64,000 bases of DNA from Sphagnum magellanicum (taxonomy: Eukaryota > Streptophyta > Sphagnopsida > Sphagnales > Sphagnaceae), in the NCBI GenBank assembly GCA_021904315.1, contig CM038925.1:1428501-1492500 (forward strand), given 5' to 3'. The notes beneath the pieces are model-generated. The model did not search any database. It saw only the letters and a list, made by a program, of their open reading frames with translations, and was not told the DNA's origin. Position numbers and translations under genes: made by a program. Positions 25,466-37,000 of the stretch are shown piece by piece. How positions within the stretch are numbered: the first letter of the stretch is position 1; each line of letters starts with the position of its first letter.

Positions 25466-25873
25466 ACTCTTGGTTATGGGTGGAGGTTGATGTCATCCTT
25501 CTTTCAATGCATGTACTGAGTATTTGTCACAATACCAACAGTGACAGAAAAATGTAACCATGTTGCTAGTTAAAGGAATACTGGACCATGTTGCTAGTTA
25601 GCTCAAAATACACTACAAGAGAAGAACAAGACCAAGGAAACCAAGGAAAAAAGTAGGACAAGAGACAAACAGCCAAACAAAAAAAAGGAGGAAAAAACAG
25701 AGAAATAAAACATAGTTAACTGTGTGCAAAACTATGATATTGAGTATCATGAAAGTTTCCATTTTTGCAATTCCTCAGGTTGCGAAATCCTGTGATGATG
25801 TACCCCTGCATCATGCAAGGAAATCACAGACATTTGTCATCTCATGAAGGTTGCAAACTCACACGTACTGACT

Positions 25874-28130
25874 TCAAAGGCCAGCAGATACGAGGCCATG
25901 AAGCGTAACTAGGCCGATGACAACATTCTTGAAGTCAACAACAGGTAAGAAGGTGACAGGTGATGGAGCTGCCTCCATCTTTTGCATGGCCTCAACTGCC
26001 ATAGCATTTGCAGTAATTGATCTTGGCAACCTGAAACAATAACAGAATTGATTCAGCATTGAGCATTTTGTGTGGCATTTGTGTGAGCTGGCCTGATTGA
26101 TCTATGAACCCATAGTGAAGCTCTTAAAAGGCTATTAAGAGTCAATCTGAGTGTTTACATACCCCTCATCTAACTCAGAAAAACCTATTTCTGCTCACTG
26201 AAGTGCAGCTACTTTTTTGCCAGTGCAAAAGCCATTGCCACTCACTGAAACTTTTGGCAGTGCAGGTGATCACTGCATTACCAGATTCTGGTAGTGCTGA
26301 GCACCAAATAATTGCTAGAAGGGATACCACCCTTGTATTCCCCATGGCTACAAAGAGATAGCAGGGATACCACCCTTGTATTCCCCATGACTACAAAGAG
26401 ATAGCAAGGTTAGGATTTTTGTAATTGGTCACACCTGTTGCATGCTTCCCCAACAGTGCGGTGGAAAATGCCTTCTCTGTCTGCCTTGAGTGTCCGCCGC
26501 AAATCTCCGTCTGTGAAGGTACCAAGCAAGCGCTGATAGGAGTCAACCACAATAAGGCAGCCACACCCCTTGATGCTCAGCTCCACCAACTGGTCCATTA
26601 TTGAGTCATGCTCTCTGCACAAGGGGATCTCCTCCCCTTTCTTCATCACATCCTGAACCTGCAACCCAGTTCATGCACCATTAAGTCAAATGTAAAGCAT
26701 CCTCTTGTCATCTGGTAAAGCAAATTGGCTTCCCAACAGTTTCAGATAGATCAGGATCTCAGAGAGACTCACCCTAAAGATGAGACGTTTGCCAATGCGG
26801 CCTGCAGGGTGGTTCAATGCATACTGTTCACGTGTGAGATTCTTGGCCTGCATGAGTGCAATCGCAACAGTGTCTCCAAACAGCATTTGGATGGCAGTTG
26901 AGGTAACAGGTGCCAAATCGAAAGGACACAACTCTCTCTCCAGTGGCAAATACACATGCATGTCACATAGTTCCCTGAAATTTGTGCTTTTGAGTGAAGA
27001 CACGCCAACAAGATAGGCACCTCTTGCACGTGCACAGGGAGCTAACCTGTTGAGCTCCTCCGTAGCACCACTTTTGCTGAACAGCACAAGAATGTCCTTT
27101 GGTCCCATAATTCCAATATCACCATGCAATGCATCTGTTGGCGAGAGGAAAACAGCCTTAGTCCCTGTTGAGACAAGAGTTTGTGCAATTTTCTGGGCTA
27201 CGAATCCGCTCTTTCCAACCCCAGAAAAGAATATGACACCCTTGGTGTCAAGGCAGAGCTGAGTAAATGCTTGCACCTGTTTACATCCTCCACCAAAAAC
27301 AATCGATTGTTTTTTCAGAGTACAACCACAGGAAGATTGATGCAAACAAAACCAAATTGAAGGCACTGATTGCCATAACTGGATCATGACGTGGATGACA
27401 GTGTGCTGCTACTTTGACCAAAGTTGACAACCAGCTCAGTGGATATCTTGGACCAATCCATACATTCATTGAAGTGACCGGTCACAGCTCTACAGCTGAA
27501 GTCAAACTTCCAGAATACTCCATTTACTGGAACCATACAGTCTGATATACAATCAATTGCTCAACAACTGAGTAAATAGCTTCATTGTGTGAAAAACACA
27601 CAAACTCAATAGAAATCTCATGAACAAAATCAAAACTTCTTTGATGTTTTCACCTTTACCAGTGCCATTAAGATTCATGTCACAAACTCATTTGCTCCGC
27701 ATCAACCTCAACAACTCAAACAGTGCACTTCCTGTAACATGCTTAGACTCATGGACATAATCATGATACTGATGATTGCCAACATTAGCTAAGATCTACT
27801 TCTTCTCACAGTGAGGGCAAACAGCATTTCCACATCACTGAATAATAAGTGATCACTGCTTCTATCTGCATTGCACACACTTGATTCACAGCAATTCGAT
27901 AAGCCGGTAGAAAGAAGAAGAAGAAGAAGATGGCAACAAACATGTTCATAGTTGAGATTCTTGAAGAAGTAATCGAGGAACCGTTGTTGCTCCCTAAACA
28001 GATGCTGCAGCTGCTCCACCCCAAATGTGGGGGTTTCTTCAGAGTTGTTGTCAATTGTCACCGAGTTGCCAAAGTCATAGCTGAAAGCATTGGAGCCAGA
28101 CATATTTCCACTACTACTGTCTGCCGCCAT
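25874..28130 (-). CDS. SETH3: D-arabinose-5-phosphate isomerase (KDO pathway), 4 exons
   Basis: The enzyme converts ribulose-5-phosphate to arabinose-5-phosphate, the precursor of KDO, a sugar of rhamnogalacturonan II. Exons on the minus strand are 27942-28130, 26773-27276, 26435-26658 and 25874-26030. They total 1074 bp (357 aa), all GT-AG and in frame. Residues ~64-231 form the SIS domain, with [14 protein letters not shown] (79-92), DALHGDIG (111-118), FSKSGATEE (129-137) and NHPAGRIGK (218-226). Residues 232-357 hold two CBS motifs ([32 protein letters not shown], ending [11 protein letters not shown]). Length is close to the ~350 aa plant KdsD/SETH3 proteins. The start is the ATG at 28130; an ATG at 28137 is out of frame and soon stops. 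No transit peptide is obvious, so it is probably cytosolic. Confidence 0.95.
26321..26406. repeat. 43 bp tandem duplication inside an intron
   Basis: Two adjacent 43 bp units (26321-26363 and 26364-26406) beginning GGGATACCACCCTTGTATTC differ at one base (CATGGCT against CATGACT). They lie in the last intron of the isomerase gene, close to the 5' splice site of that intron. The near identity points to a recent duplication, perhaps variable between individuals. Confidence 0.9.
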
Positions 28131-29290
28131 CACTCATAATTGCTCACAGTCCTCCTCCTCCACTCAACACGCAAAACTACTACTATATCCCTGCATCTTC
28201 CTGCTCCTCATCCCTAAATTCTGGACTGGATAAAAAAGCCCAAGATTTTAGATTCCTTTTCTTTTTCTCAGATCCTAAAAGATTCTGTCAAATATAACTG
28301 TATCACTGCCTGCTGTAATAAATGATGACCCTAAAAGAAGAAGCAACAACAACCACCCAAAAGCAGAAAAATGTCCCGGACAAACGATTCTCAGGGTGGG
28401 TGGGTGCAAAAACCTGTCTCCAGAGTTTCTGTTCTATGAAGTTGTTGTTGTTGTTATTGCCTTTGTGCAGCAACTTACCGACAAAGAGCTTTTTGCTATG
28501 GGGACATCAACAACAATGGTAAAGGAAAAAGGACACAGATTACAGTAGGTGAAAAAAAGAAAGACAGAAAGGCGCACCACAGAAATTCCTCACGGAAAAG
28601 AAAGAAGATGATAGGTTTTCGGTTTGCAACTCATAGATTGTTCTTCAACTTGTAAGAATAGAAGATTCTTTCAGGAAAAACCAAAAAACAAACCACACGC
28701 CCTACTTGTGAAAATACCACAAACAAACAAACAAAATAGCTCCCTGATCATGGGTGAAGAAGGACCTGCTTCCTGTGTCTCTCACTTGTGAAAAGTGCAG
28801 CAGGCGGAAGGGAAGATCTGGGTACTACTTCCAAGCGGCTTCCACGCTTGCATTATTTACAATCCCCAGCTTCGCGCCAAACTGCTTTTTGCTATGCATT
28901 TATGAGGAGTTGGATTTACATACACAGAGAGACACGGTAACATCCGGATGTTGCCTCTTTCACACTAAAGAAGACACAAGCGAAAATGTCTGGATTAGCA
29001 TAATCATGCACTAATCTCCGAACATTAGGGTTAATCCCAGTAGGGTTACAGTAAGCTTAAGCACTGAACAACGCAAAGCTTCAGAATCGGCACAAAGTCA
29101 GTCACCTACAAGCTCTTTCGTTCTTTCCTTGTTGGCGGTGCTCCCTCTCTCTCGGGCTACTCTTCTTCCTCCTCTCGTTGCGCTGGTTTAGTGTTTTTTT
29201 TAAGGTTTTCATCAGGGCTGCAAGAAGAAGAAGAGGAGTCTCGAGAGCTTGTGAGGTGTACAGTACCCAAGGAAGTACCCCAGAGAAGAG
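28131..29290. promoter_or_regulatory. Shared divergent upstream region, ~1.16 kb
   Basis: The isomerase gene leaves on the minus strand and the Ser/Gly-rich protein gene on the plus strand, so this stretch carries both leaders and any shared promoter. No coding frame is credible. Pyrimidine-rich stretches (29120-29180) followed by a GAAGAAGAAG run (29222-29238) precede the plus-strand start and look like leader sequence. No defined element is called. Confidence 0.45.
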
Positions 29291-30052
29291 ATGGCTCATG
29301 TGATCAGCCTGGTGGAGCTCTTTGGGTCACAGGGTTTGTTGTTGCAGAGCAGGTGTATGGAGTGGAGGCAGCAAGCTGTGAAGTGGAGGATGGAATCCGC
29401 CGTGCAGCCGGCGCGGATGCTAGCCGTGACAGTGGCATGTTCACTGGGATCCATGGACGTGGTGTTCGTCAACAACATCTCTAGCAGCAGTAGCAGTATC
29501 AACGCATGTGGAGCAGCAGCAGCTCCCGCCGTGCAAGATGCCACGGCTCCCCCTCCCGTGAGACGTGACTGCTATAAGCGAGCACCCAGAACTGTGGCCC
29601 TTAAGATCCGTCGGGTACGGAAGCGCTCAGCTTCAGGCGGCGGGGGCGGCGGCAGCGATGAGGAAGACGGGAAGGGTGAAGAAGGCTTTTCCGAGGGCTC
29701 CGGATGCGATGATGGCTCATCAGGAGGCGGAAGCTGGGGTGGTGGCGAGAACGGAAGAGGTGGGTGGGACAACTGGGGTGAAAGCTGGAACGAGCATGAA
29801 GGAAGGAGGCGATGGGGAGAGCAATTGGGCAGTCATGCGGCAGTGGGATTGCTCTATCAAGCAGCTTGCTGGATCTCCTTCTCCAGATGCATGTACTTCG
29901 CGTTTCACAAACTGTTAGGGTTTGGGAGTCTCACAGGGAGCAAAGGAGCAAGCGAGTCCACAAGTCTTGCACAAATCTCCTCTGGGTTCTTGCACAAGAA
30001 GCCTTTGCATCTCCACCTTCCTGCTGCTGCTGCAACCAAATGCGTTTGCTGA
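29291..30052 (+). CDS. Uncharacterised Ser/Gly-rich protein, single exon
   Basis: I do not recognise this 253-residue protein. The frame is GC-rich, has a good start context and reads like real coding DNA. From the N-terminus come an uncharged leader rich in M, S, V and A with few acidic residues (possible transit peptide), a Ser run near 63-69, a basic patch (KIRRVRKRS, ~105-113), a Gly run, an acidic Gly/Ser region (~120-155) and a tryptophan-rich motif GGWDNWGESWNEHEGRRRW (~156-174). A hydrophobic, aromatic stretch (YQAACWISFSRCMYFAFHKLL) follows and could be a membrane segment. The last ~45 residues look less constrained, so an unseen intron or earlier end is possible. A plastid or membrane location is inference only. 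Confidence 0.6.
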   Translation: MAHVISLVELFGSQGLLLQSRCMEWRQQAVKWRMESAVQPARMLAVTVACSLGSMDVVFVNNISSSSSSINACGAAAAPAVQDATAPPPVRRDCYKRAPRTVALKIRRVRKRSASGGGGGGSDEEDGKGEEGFSEGSGCDDGSSGGGSWGGGENGRGGWDNWGESWNEHEGRRRWGEQLGSHAAVGLLYQAACWISFSRCMYFAFHKLLGFGSLTGSKGASESTSLAQISSGFLHKKPLHLHLPAAAATKCVC

Positions 30053-31554
30053 ATGGAAGAAAAAAAACATAAAACCCCATGCCTTCCAGGTACCCATTTG
30101 CTCATCATGCCTTTAGGGCTGTTGGACTGTTTCCCTTTCCTTCCAGCTCCCCAGAACTGCCATCTGTTGCAGTGCACTAGGATGCTGCTGAAGAAGAAGA
30201 AGCTCTTCAGCTTAGGTACAAATTGTGTATATTCTCTCACCCACCTTAGATCAGTGAATGCTCCTTCTATTAGAGAACATGCTACTAGGGTTCTTGATTG
30301 CAACCAAAAACCAGAGAAATTCCTGCTTGAAAGATGTATTGGAAAAACTTGTAGTCAAAACCCAATTCTTTTGTATCCTCTTCAAACAAATAAGAATTTT
30401 CAGATTTGCCTCCAAAATTCTTGAATCAGAAGTTTCTTTTCCTTCTGACAGTTCTGCCATATGAAGTTATTTTTTCTCAGGAAAGAAATATACCATGCAG
30501 CAGGTTGTTGTGAAGCAAAAGCAATGAATTTCATATACCTTAGTGTACTCTGTGCAGTTGTAGATCTCTTTCTTCAAGCAATCTGTGTTGTTAAGGTCAG
30601 TGTTTGATTGGAAAAACAGAAAACGCAATCTGTTTGCAGAAAAAGCCATATTCTTTCTATGCACATATCATGTGTATGCTATTTCTATAAGGTGGTTGCA
30701 GCACAAGTTTTAGTTTTGCAGAAGGGATAGAGAACAAACACCTGCTTGCTCATCTCTTCTTAACCCTGAAAGATTCATTCAGACACTTTATAAGCTTGCC
30801 AATCTGCGGTCACCATGAGTGACAGTGGAAGAAGAAGGGTAAGCAAGAAAATCTGATGTCAAGCTGATGAAGGTTTCAAGCAAGAAGGATGTGAAAGGTG
30901 TTGTGAAACCTGGACAACAGTTGCAACACTGCAGAGGAGATTTAAGCATGTGCAGGTGCAACACACCTCTTGAAAGACTTGCATGGAATTTGCATCCAGA
31001 GTACCTATTTTCATACAGCAAGCAGTGTTTCCTAGAACATGTGTCTTCTGCATCATAGTGGGCTAAGTGTTTTGAAATGGAGCTGGAGCTAACATACCTT
31101 TAAATGGTAGTCTTGCACCCAAGCATGTGTGCAGTTGGGTCAAAACCTAAAATTGGTGCTCTTTCCTTGTGGGTAAGCATGGAAGAAAGTGCACTGGACT
31201 GATACAGATCATCTGCTATAGAGAAATTGCAAGAGAAAGACAGTCTTGCACACTCTTGAAGCCAAAGGAAAGACCTCTCTAAGATAATTTTGTTCCAAGA
31301 CTGGCAGGTAATAGAAACACACATAAGGAAAGGGGACTGCATATGCATGACCTTGAAGCTGTGCTTGAACTGAGAAATGAGACATGCATTTTGGTCAATC
31401 ACAGCACAAGACTGAGAAGCTTCCTACCACCACAACACAACACTGGTGTCTGTTAAATGAGCTTTACTTGTGTCTTTGACCCTAGACCACCAGAACTGCA
31501 AATTTGGGTTCCCAACAGGAAAAATTGTCAGGGTGGACCCTGCCACTTTAGACT

Positions 31555-31800
31555 AAGTCAATGCACATCAAAGAGTTTCCAAACTTTGTGGTGATCAATC
31601 TCTCAATGAGACCATGATCAGCAACAAAAAAAATGGCAAATCACAATGAAATGTGACAAACTCTGTTCAGTGTGCATCTGCCACCAAGTCAATGCACATC
31701 AAAAGTTTCCAAACTTTTGCTGTGATCAATCTCTCAATGAGACTGTGATCAGCAATGAAAAAAAATGGCAAATCACAATAATGAAATGTGAGGAACTCTG
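31555..31800. repeat. Direct duplication, ~113 bp, 131 bp period
   Basis: Copies at 31555-31665 and 31686-31800 both run from AAGTCAATGCACATCA through GATCAATCTCTCAATGAGAC and ATGATCAGCAA or GTGATCAGCAA to AATGGCAAATCACAAT and AACTCTG, with few differences. Confidence 0.85.
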
Positions 31801-31950
31801 GGAAACCTAGTAAAGTAGGAAACTAGTAAAGTAGAGCCATGAAGTTAGATGCAAAACCCGTCAACTTTTGGAGATTCAGATCTCATTCAAGAATGGGGCA
31901 CAATTCTTCTTGACTGCACAATCAGAGAATGGTATCAGACATAGCCAACT

Positions 31951-32409
31951 GTTGCCTCATGATGATGGGTATACACACCTCCTGCTTTTGACTTCCTGCT
32001 TTCATGTTGGGCAAGGGAAGTCGGAACCTGCATCTCAGAACCACCAGGTGTTGGAGATTGAGCTTTGTATCAAAATTTCTCAGAGAAAAATGTCATGCGT
32101 AATCCATGCCACAAAATGTATCACAAACAAACCCACCAGAAACAACTCTAAGGAAGGAAGAGAGACCTTGCTCATCCATTAAGTAAATTTGCATTGTTGC
32201 CTTGATGATGATGGGTATGCACACCTCCAGCTTTCACTTCCTGGCTTTCACTGCAGGCAAGCGAGTTTTGGAACCCACATCTCAGAATCATCAGGTGTCA
32301 GAGATTGAGCTTTGTATCAAAATTTTGCAGAGGAAAACATCTCACACATAATCCATGCTGCAAAATGTATCACAAAACAAAACTGCCAGAAACAACTCCA
32401 AGGAAAGAA

Positions 32410-32448
<39 letters not shown>

Positions 32449-32470
32449 CATCCATTAAGTAAATTTTCAA
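31951..32470. repeat. Direct duplication, ~245 bp, with GA expansion in copy 2
   Basis: Copy 1 (about 31951-32193) and copy 2 (about 32199-32470) share GATGATGGGTAT(A/G)CACACCTCC, GAGATTGAGCTTTGTATCAA, AAAATGTATCACAAA, CCAGAAACAACTC and CTCATCCATTAAGTAAATTT in order. Copy 2 carries an (AG)17 run at 32413-32446 where copy 1 has only GAAGGAAGAGAGACC. Confidence 0.85.
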
Positions 32471-33031
32471 TTGGTTTCCAAAAGCATGAGAAAGAACCAA
32501 CATGTCAGAGGTTGATAAATGCAACAAAGGTTTTGTGATGGTGGGTACCTGACAGAGCAAAGACATACCTTGTCTGTAAAAACTCAAGACTGATCAGAAC
32601 AGCAGTTACATGAGAGTGATGATGATCAGTACCAAAATGCAATGACAAGAACTGTGGAATATCAGAGACTGATTCATCATCGGGTAAGCAATTTGGAGCT
32701 GAAGCACAGAAACACAGAAACACAGAAACACAGAAACATTGTGTTGGAGATTTAAGTGGGGGTAATAGCGCTTGGAGTGCGCATCCCCTTCGCTTTACTG
32801 ATACTTGAGAATTTCTCAGGCAAAATCCTAGACTGGTGGGACTGTTTGTCCAAATGCTATGGTGATGGAGGGGGAGAGAGCGAGCTCTACAAGAAGAGCT
32901 ACTCTACAACCCTGTACTGTACACTTGGGTAATCTATGGAGAGGAGGGAGGGAGAGGCTGAGGAGTACTTTCGATTCTCAAAAGGACTCTCTTGCTGCAT
33001 TTTTTTAGGTGCTGCTGCTGCTGAAGTATCT

Positions 33032-36000
33032 CTAATGTACATGCTGTGATGCCACTAACCTGCTGTGTCTACTTGAGTGATCCTTTTGGGATCCTAAAAC
33101 GAGACTGGCTCTAGAAGCAGCAAGCGCTGGAGTTTGTCCCAGTGCAATTTGTTGTGAAGATGTTCTCAGCCCTTGAAGACCTTGAAGATGTGCACCGATG
33201 CCGGAGAGAGCAGCACCGGATGGTCCAATATCTGCAGTATTCACGCTAATGACGCCTGAGGGTTCTGCTGCATTCCTTCGAAGATATCTCGACATTTCTT
33301 CTGGAAAATTGATAGTGGGCACAGCTGTTTTGAGCTTATTGTCTTCCTTCTTCACTTGTTGTGCTTGCCTTCGTTGCTGGATCTCTAGTCTCAGCACGTG
33401 ATTCACAGCTTTGGCATAGCTGCGAGGATCATGGTCCCTGGAAATGCTACCTCCGGAGCCGTAAGAGGTTGGGTTGCTCATAATCTCCAATGGGTGGGGG
33501 TTGTTCAAGAATGCCCTCTCTGCAGCTTGATCTCCAACAGTAGGCGGAGACGAAGAAGAAGAGGAGGAGGATCCTCCTTGAAACAGCTGACTAGACTGTG
33601 AATCGGATCTTCTTTTTGGTTGCCGTACGGCATAAAGCCCACTGCCGGAAGGAAGAAGTGGGTGGCCAGGAGCTTGCCGGGCGTCTGGCTGTAAGATGAG
33701 CATCTGTCCCATGGGTACATACAGTTGCCTCTGTTTTGCAACCCAAACACAAAAGAAATTGCAATCAGGTAAGGTGAAGAAGAAGAAGAAGAAGTCCGAG
33801 CTTGTTGTTATTGCAAGAGTCCTTGACAGCAGTTTGGCGATCAATGGATAATTAATTCTATCACTCACGCTGCAGTTTTTCTTGAAGAAAACTTGGTTTG
33901 AAGAAACAGTAGTAGTACCTGATGAAGGAGACAGGAATGATTGCGAAATCTTTGGCTGATGCGCTTGAGGATTTCCACAATTTGGTCAGGGAAGTCGCAA
34001 GCAAAGATGCGAGGAACAAGATCTCCAGCGATGACAACAGACTGAATGTGGTTGGGCTGCAATCCCAGTCGCTTGAGCAGAGTATCACCGCCGCACATCA
34101 TTTGCGGAGCACCGAAGGTGTAGACAGGTAGCAAAGCCGAAGCCGGCACCACGCCACGAAAGCGGAACATGAGAGAGAGAAGACCCCCCAAACTTCCACC
34201 CAGCGAATGTCCTGTGAAGTGAAAGCGTGCACGCGCTCCGTGTGTTTTGATGTGCTCTTGCACTAAAGGCAACATCTGCTCGTACATCGCTTTAGCTGCT
34301 TCATATATTCCGTGGTGTACCACAGCTCCTGTGCTCGGATCCTGGACACGAGGAGCAAAGACTCTCGCAGATCAGTTCACTGAGAGCACAAGAAACTAGA
34401 GCTTCACAGCAGTTTTGGCTATGCCCTTTCTTCTTTCTCGATGCGTCAATTCTGAGGACTAGTAATAGAGGAAGTGAGAAGGCATGCAAGCTTACTTCAA
34501 AATGGACTGGTTGAAAGAGAATGTTTGTCCGCCACGACGCCAGACTCTCAGAGCCCTGCATTGAAATGTGAACAGATTATGAGACCGGGATGCTGCAAGT
34601 GGAGAGAAGAAGGAAATGCTCTATTCCTATGTCTTGCAATCAGCGAGTTCGCTTGGAATTCAAATTCACAGAGATTCCGCAGAACGAGCGAGCAAGCTCG
34701 TAAAGAAAGAATGAGCTTGCAAGGTGCGCCTGAGTCGACCTATTTGCATACCTGAATTGCGAAGATGCGAGTGGCGGTGTCTTTTTCATCGCAAACAAAC
34801 CACTCGCAAGGAGTGCAGGGAAATGAAGGCTCTGATTGATCTCCTCCTCCTCCTCTCTCAGCTTTCCTCTTCTTCTTCTCGCAAGTCGCATTGGCGGAGG
34901 AGGATGTGGATGCGACATCATCATCATCATCAGCAGCAGCAGTGGAGGAGGATAGCTGAGATTCTAGTCCTCTACGTATAAGAACCTCGGCAACCGTAGC
35001 TGCGGCAGTGTTCTTTGAAGTCTGGTGTTGTTGCAGGTAAGAAGCCGCCGTGGCCAATGCACGAGCAGTTTCTGGACTTTCCAATGAAGCTTCGAATCGC
35101 TTAGCTTCTTTTTCGTCTCGCATAGCTGAATGTGACTTCCGAGCCACTTCCTGCACGGATTGTCCTCCTCTGTCACCGGCTGCTGCTGCTGCAGCTTCTT
35201 TCAGCGCAAGCGATGAAGTCACAAATCTCAAGTTATGGAACTTGTCGAGCTCATCTGGCTGCAAAATCCAATTGAACAAGAACAAGAACAAGATCCACGT
35301 TAAATCAACAACACAAAGAGCTTCGCCTTCAATTTGTCTGATCCTGCAAATGAACAATTGCATTGCAAGCTGACTCTGGACAAACCTTGAAGCTCTCCCT
35401 CGAACGACTTCCACAAAAGCTTGCATTCCATAGATCAAGAGCTCACAAAACAAACGCAATTTCGAGAAAGCATTGTTTAAGAATGAGGCTGGTTGATCGA
35501 GATCTAGATCACAGACCTTGATATCGGCGATGATGTACGCGAGATTGCTCACGTAACACATCTTCGCAGCGTCTTTCAGCTGCGTCACAGGAACGCGGTG
35601 CAGGTACTTGGAGAAGGACTCTTTCGTATACTCCTTGAGCTTGTCAGCACCTCCGTCCTTGCAGCAGGTTTCGGAGGAAGTAGACGACTGCTCCCAGCTC
35701 TTCCAGTTGGCACCATCAAAGGCTATATCAGCGGCCGTTGCATGACTGAAGGAAGAATTGATCTCAGGATTCACCGCGTCCACCTCTTCTCCAGGGGAGG
35801 AGGATCTACGATCGCTGCTGGTACTAGACTGAGGATTGACATGACCTTTGAACCAGAGAAATTCAAGGGACGCAGGCACTTCGGTCTTTGAAGTGTTCAC
35901 CAACGTCGGCAATGGAAGACTTAAAGAAGCTTTCACAGTTTGTGACGTTATTTTTCTTGGCGCCTGGACATGAGATTTAGGTTCTTTTGTAAGTGACCTG

Positions 36001-36083
36001 CAATTCTGTAGCCGTTTTTGCAGTGAAGTCTCTACACTCCGATGCTGAGGTAATGCGGCTACTTGGCACATAAGTGCCTCCAT
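33032..36083 (-). CDS. PLIP: Plastid lipase of the PLIP family (class 3 lipase), 5 exons
   Basis: PLIPs are plastid class 3 lipases that release acyl chains from thylakoid lipids (phosphatidylglycerol or galactolipids). Exons on the minus strand are 35517-36083, 34752-35258, 34496-34555, 33919-34341 and 33032-33730, giving 2256 bp (751 aa), all GT-AG and all in phase 0. N-terminal residues ~1-140 are Ser/Lys-rich and fit a transit peptide plus linker. Family blocks follow in order: FSKYLHRV and AKMCYVSNLAYIIADIK (exon 1), LRFVTSS and PCEWFVCDEKDTATRIFAIQ (exon 2), GSESLASWRTNILFQPVHFE (exon 3). Exon 4 holds the nucleophile elbow GHSLGG (Ser ~424) and AGDLVPR (Asp ~485). Exon 5 holds LILQPDARQAPGHPLLPSG and SISRDHDPRSY (His ~619). 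The protein ends at SRLVASQHVH, without the hydrophobic tail that I recall in angiosperm PLIPs. Confidence 0.93.
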
Positions 36084-37000
36084 ACTCTTCTCTTGGAAAC
36101 CTTAGACACGAGCGCAGTGAATGGAATGAAATAATTCTTCTGCTGCTTCTTCTTCTTCTTCTTCTTCTTCTTCTTCACAGACAAAATCTGTACTAAGACT
36201 AAAGCTCCTGATCTGTAAGACTAAAATCTCCTGATCAACGCTGCTCTGAATTGTCGACAAGTTAATAAGATTGGAGAATTGAAGATTGATGAACCTGGTG
36301 CTATAGAAGAACTACTACTCCCTGGTGACCTTCTTCACACAACCAGCTGCGCTAGTACACAAGAAGAATCTCTTATTTGGACGAGCTTGCAACAACTTGA
36401 TTAACAACAGCACGTAAACAAGCTCCACGAACCGTAGATCAAAAGACAATGTTCCTTTACTGCAGTAATCTTCATTGAGGACCAAGCACAACTAGAGAAG
36501 AGAAGAGAAGAGAACCAAGTCTTGCAACAACTTAGAATGTGAATTTATGTTGAAGTCTGGATACACAACAACAACAAACACGGTACTACTGTCTTGACTG
36601 GAGAAAGCGTGGGACTACGAAATTAAGATGGCTGGGAGATCAATTTATGTACGATTGCATGGGGGAGTTGGAAAAGAGAAATGGATCTCTCTGTCCATGC
36701 GGAAGACCGATGATGTCGGGCAGACGTCGTCCCGAAATTTTTGCTTTGCGTGCACGCAATTAAATGGAATTTTTACACTGCAGCAGCAGCAGCAGATGAA
36801 ATGCAAAACAACTTCCCTTAAACAGAACCCCCCGCCCCCCGGCTTCCCATCTTGCCGCAGCCGACACACATACACTTGGAGAGTATAACAGCCTAATTTG
36901 ACGATTTTCTTCCCTATCTTCTTTTCTTCTTTTCTTGTGCTGATAATTGAAGAAGCGGGGTTTCCTTCGCTTCTTCTTGATAGGTGGGGTACCGTCTCAT
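36084..37000 (-). promoter_or_regulatory. Leader and promoter region of the lipase gene
   Basis: Upstream of the lipase ATG, a (CTT)n run at about 36144-36176 reads as a GAA repeat in the lipase direction, typical of a plant 5' leader. A CAG run lies at 36781-36797. Small open frames between 36628 and 37061 are not credible genes. No transcription start could be fixed. Confidence 0.4.

Larger units (their letters stand above)
23321..25873. other. 3' flanks of SEC31 and the isomerase gene (tail to tail)
   Basis: The two genes converge here. No coding frame is credible. The first part is probably SEC31 3' UTR; its end could not be fixed. A 31 bp inverted repeat (24496-24526 with 24569-24599) and a 46-48 bp direct repeat (25347-25392, 25418-25465) are listed separately. 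ACCATGTTGCTAGTTA occurs twice, at 25557-25572 and 25584-25599, and resembles the right arm of the inverted repeat. Confidence 0.5.
30053..33031. other. Intergenic DNA between the orphan gene and the lipase gene
   Basis: No second gene is recognised. It probably includes the orphan gene's 3' UTR on the left and the lipase 3' UTR on the right. Two direct duplications (31555-31800 and 31951-32470), an (AG)17 microsatellite and four perfect CACAGAAA units at 32705-32736 occupy the middle. Confidence 0.5.

Noticed and set aside
29165..29490. Frame 29191-29484 overlapping the orphan gene start
   Set aside because: It overlaps the better 253-codon frame, with which it competes, and lacks domain-like features.
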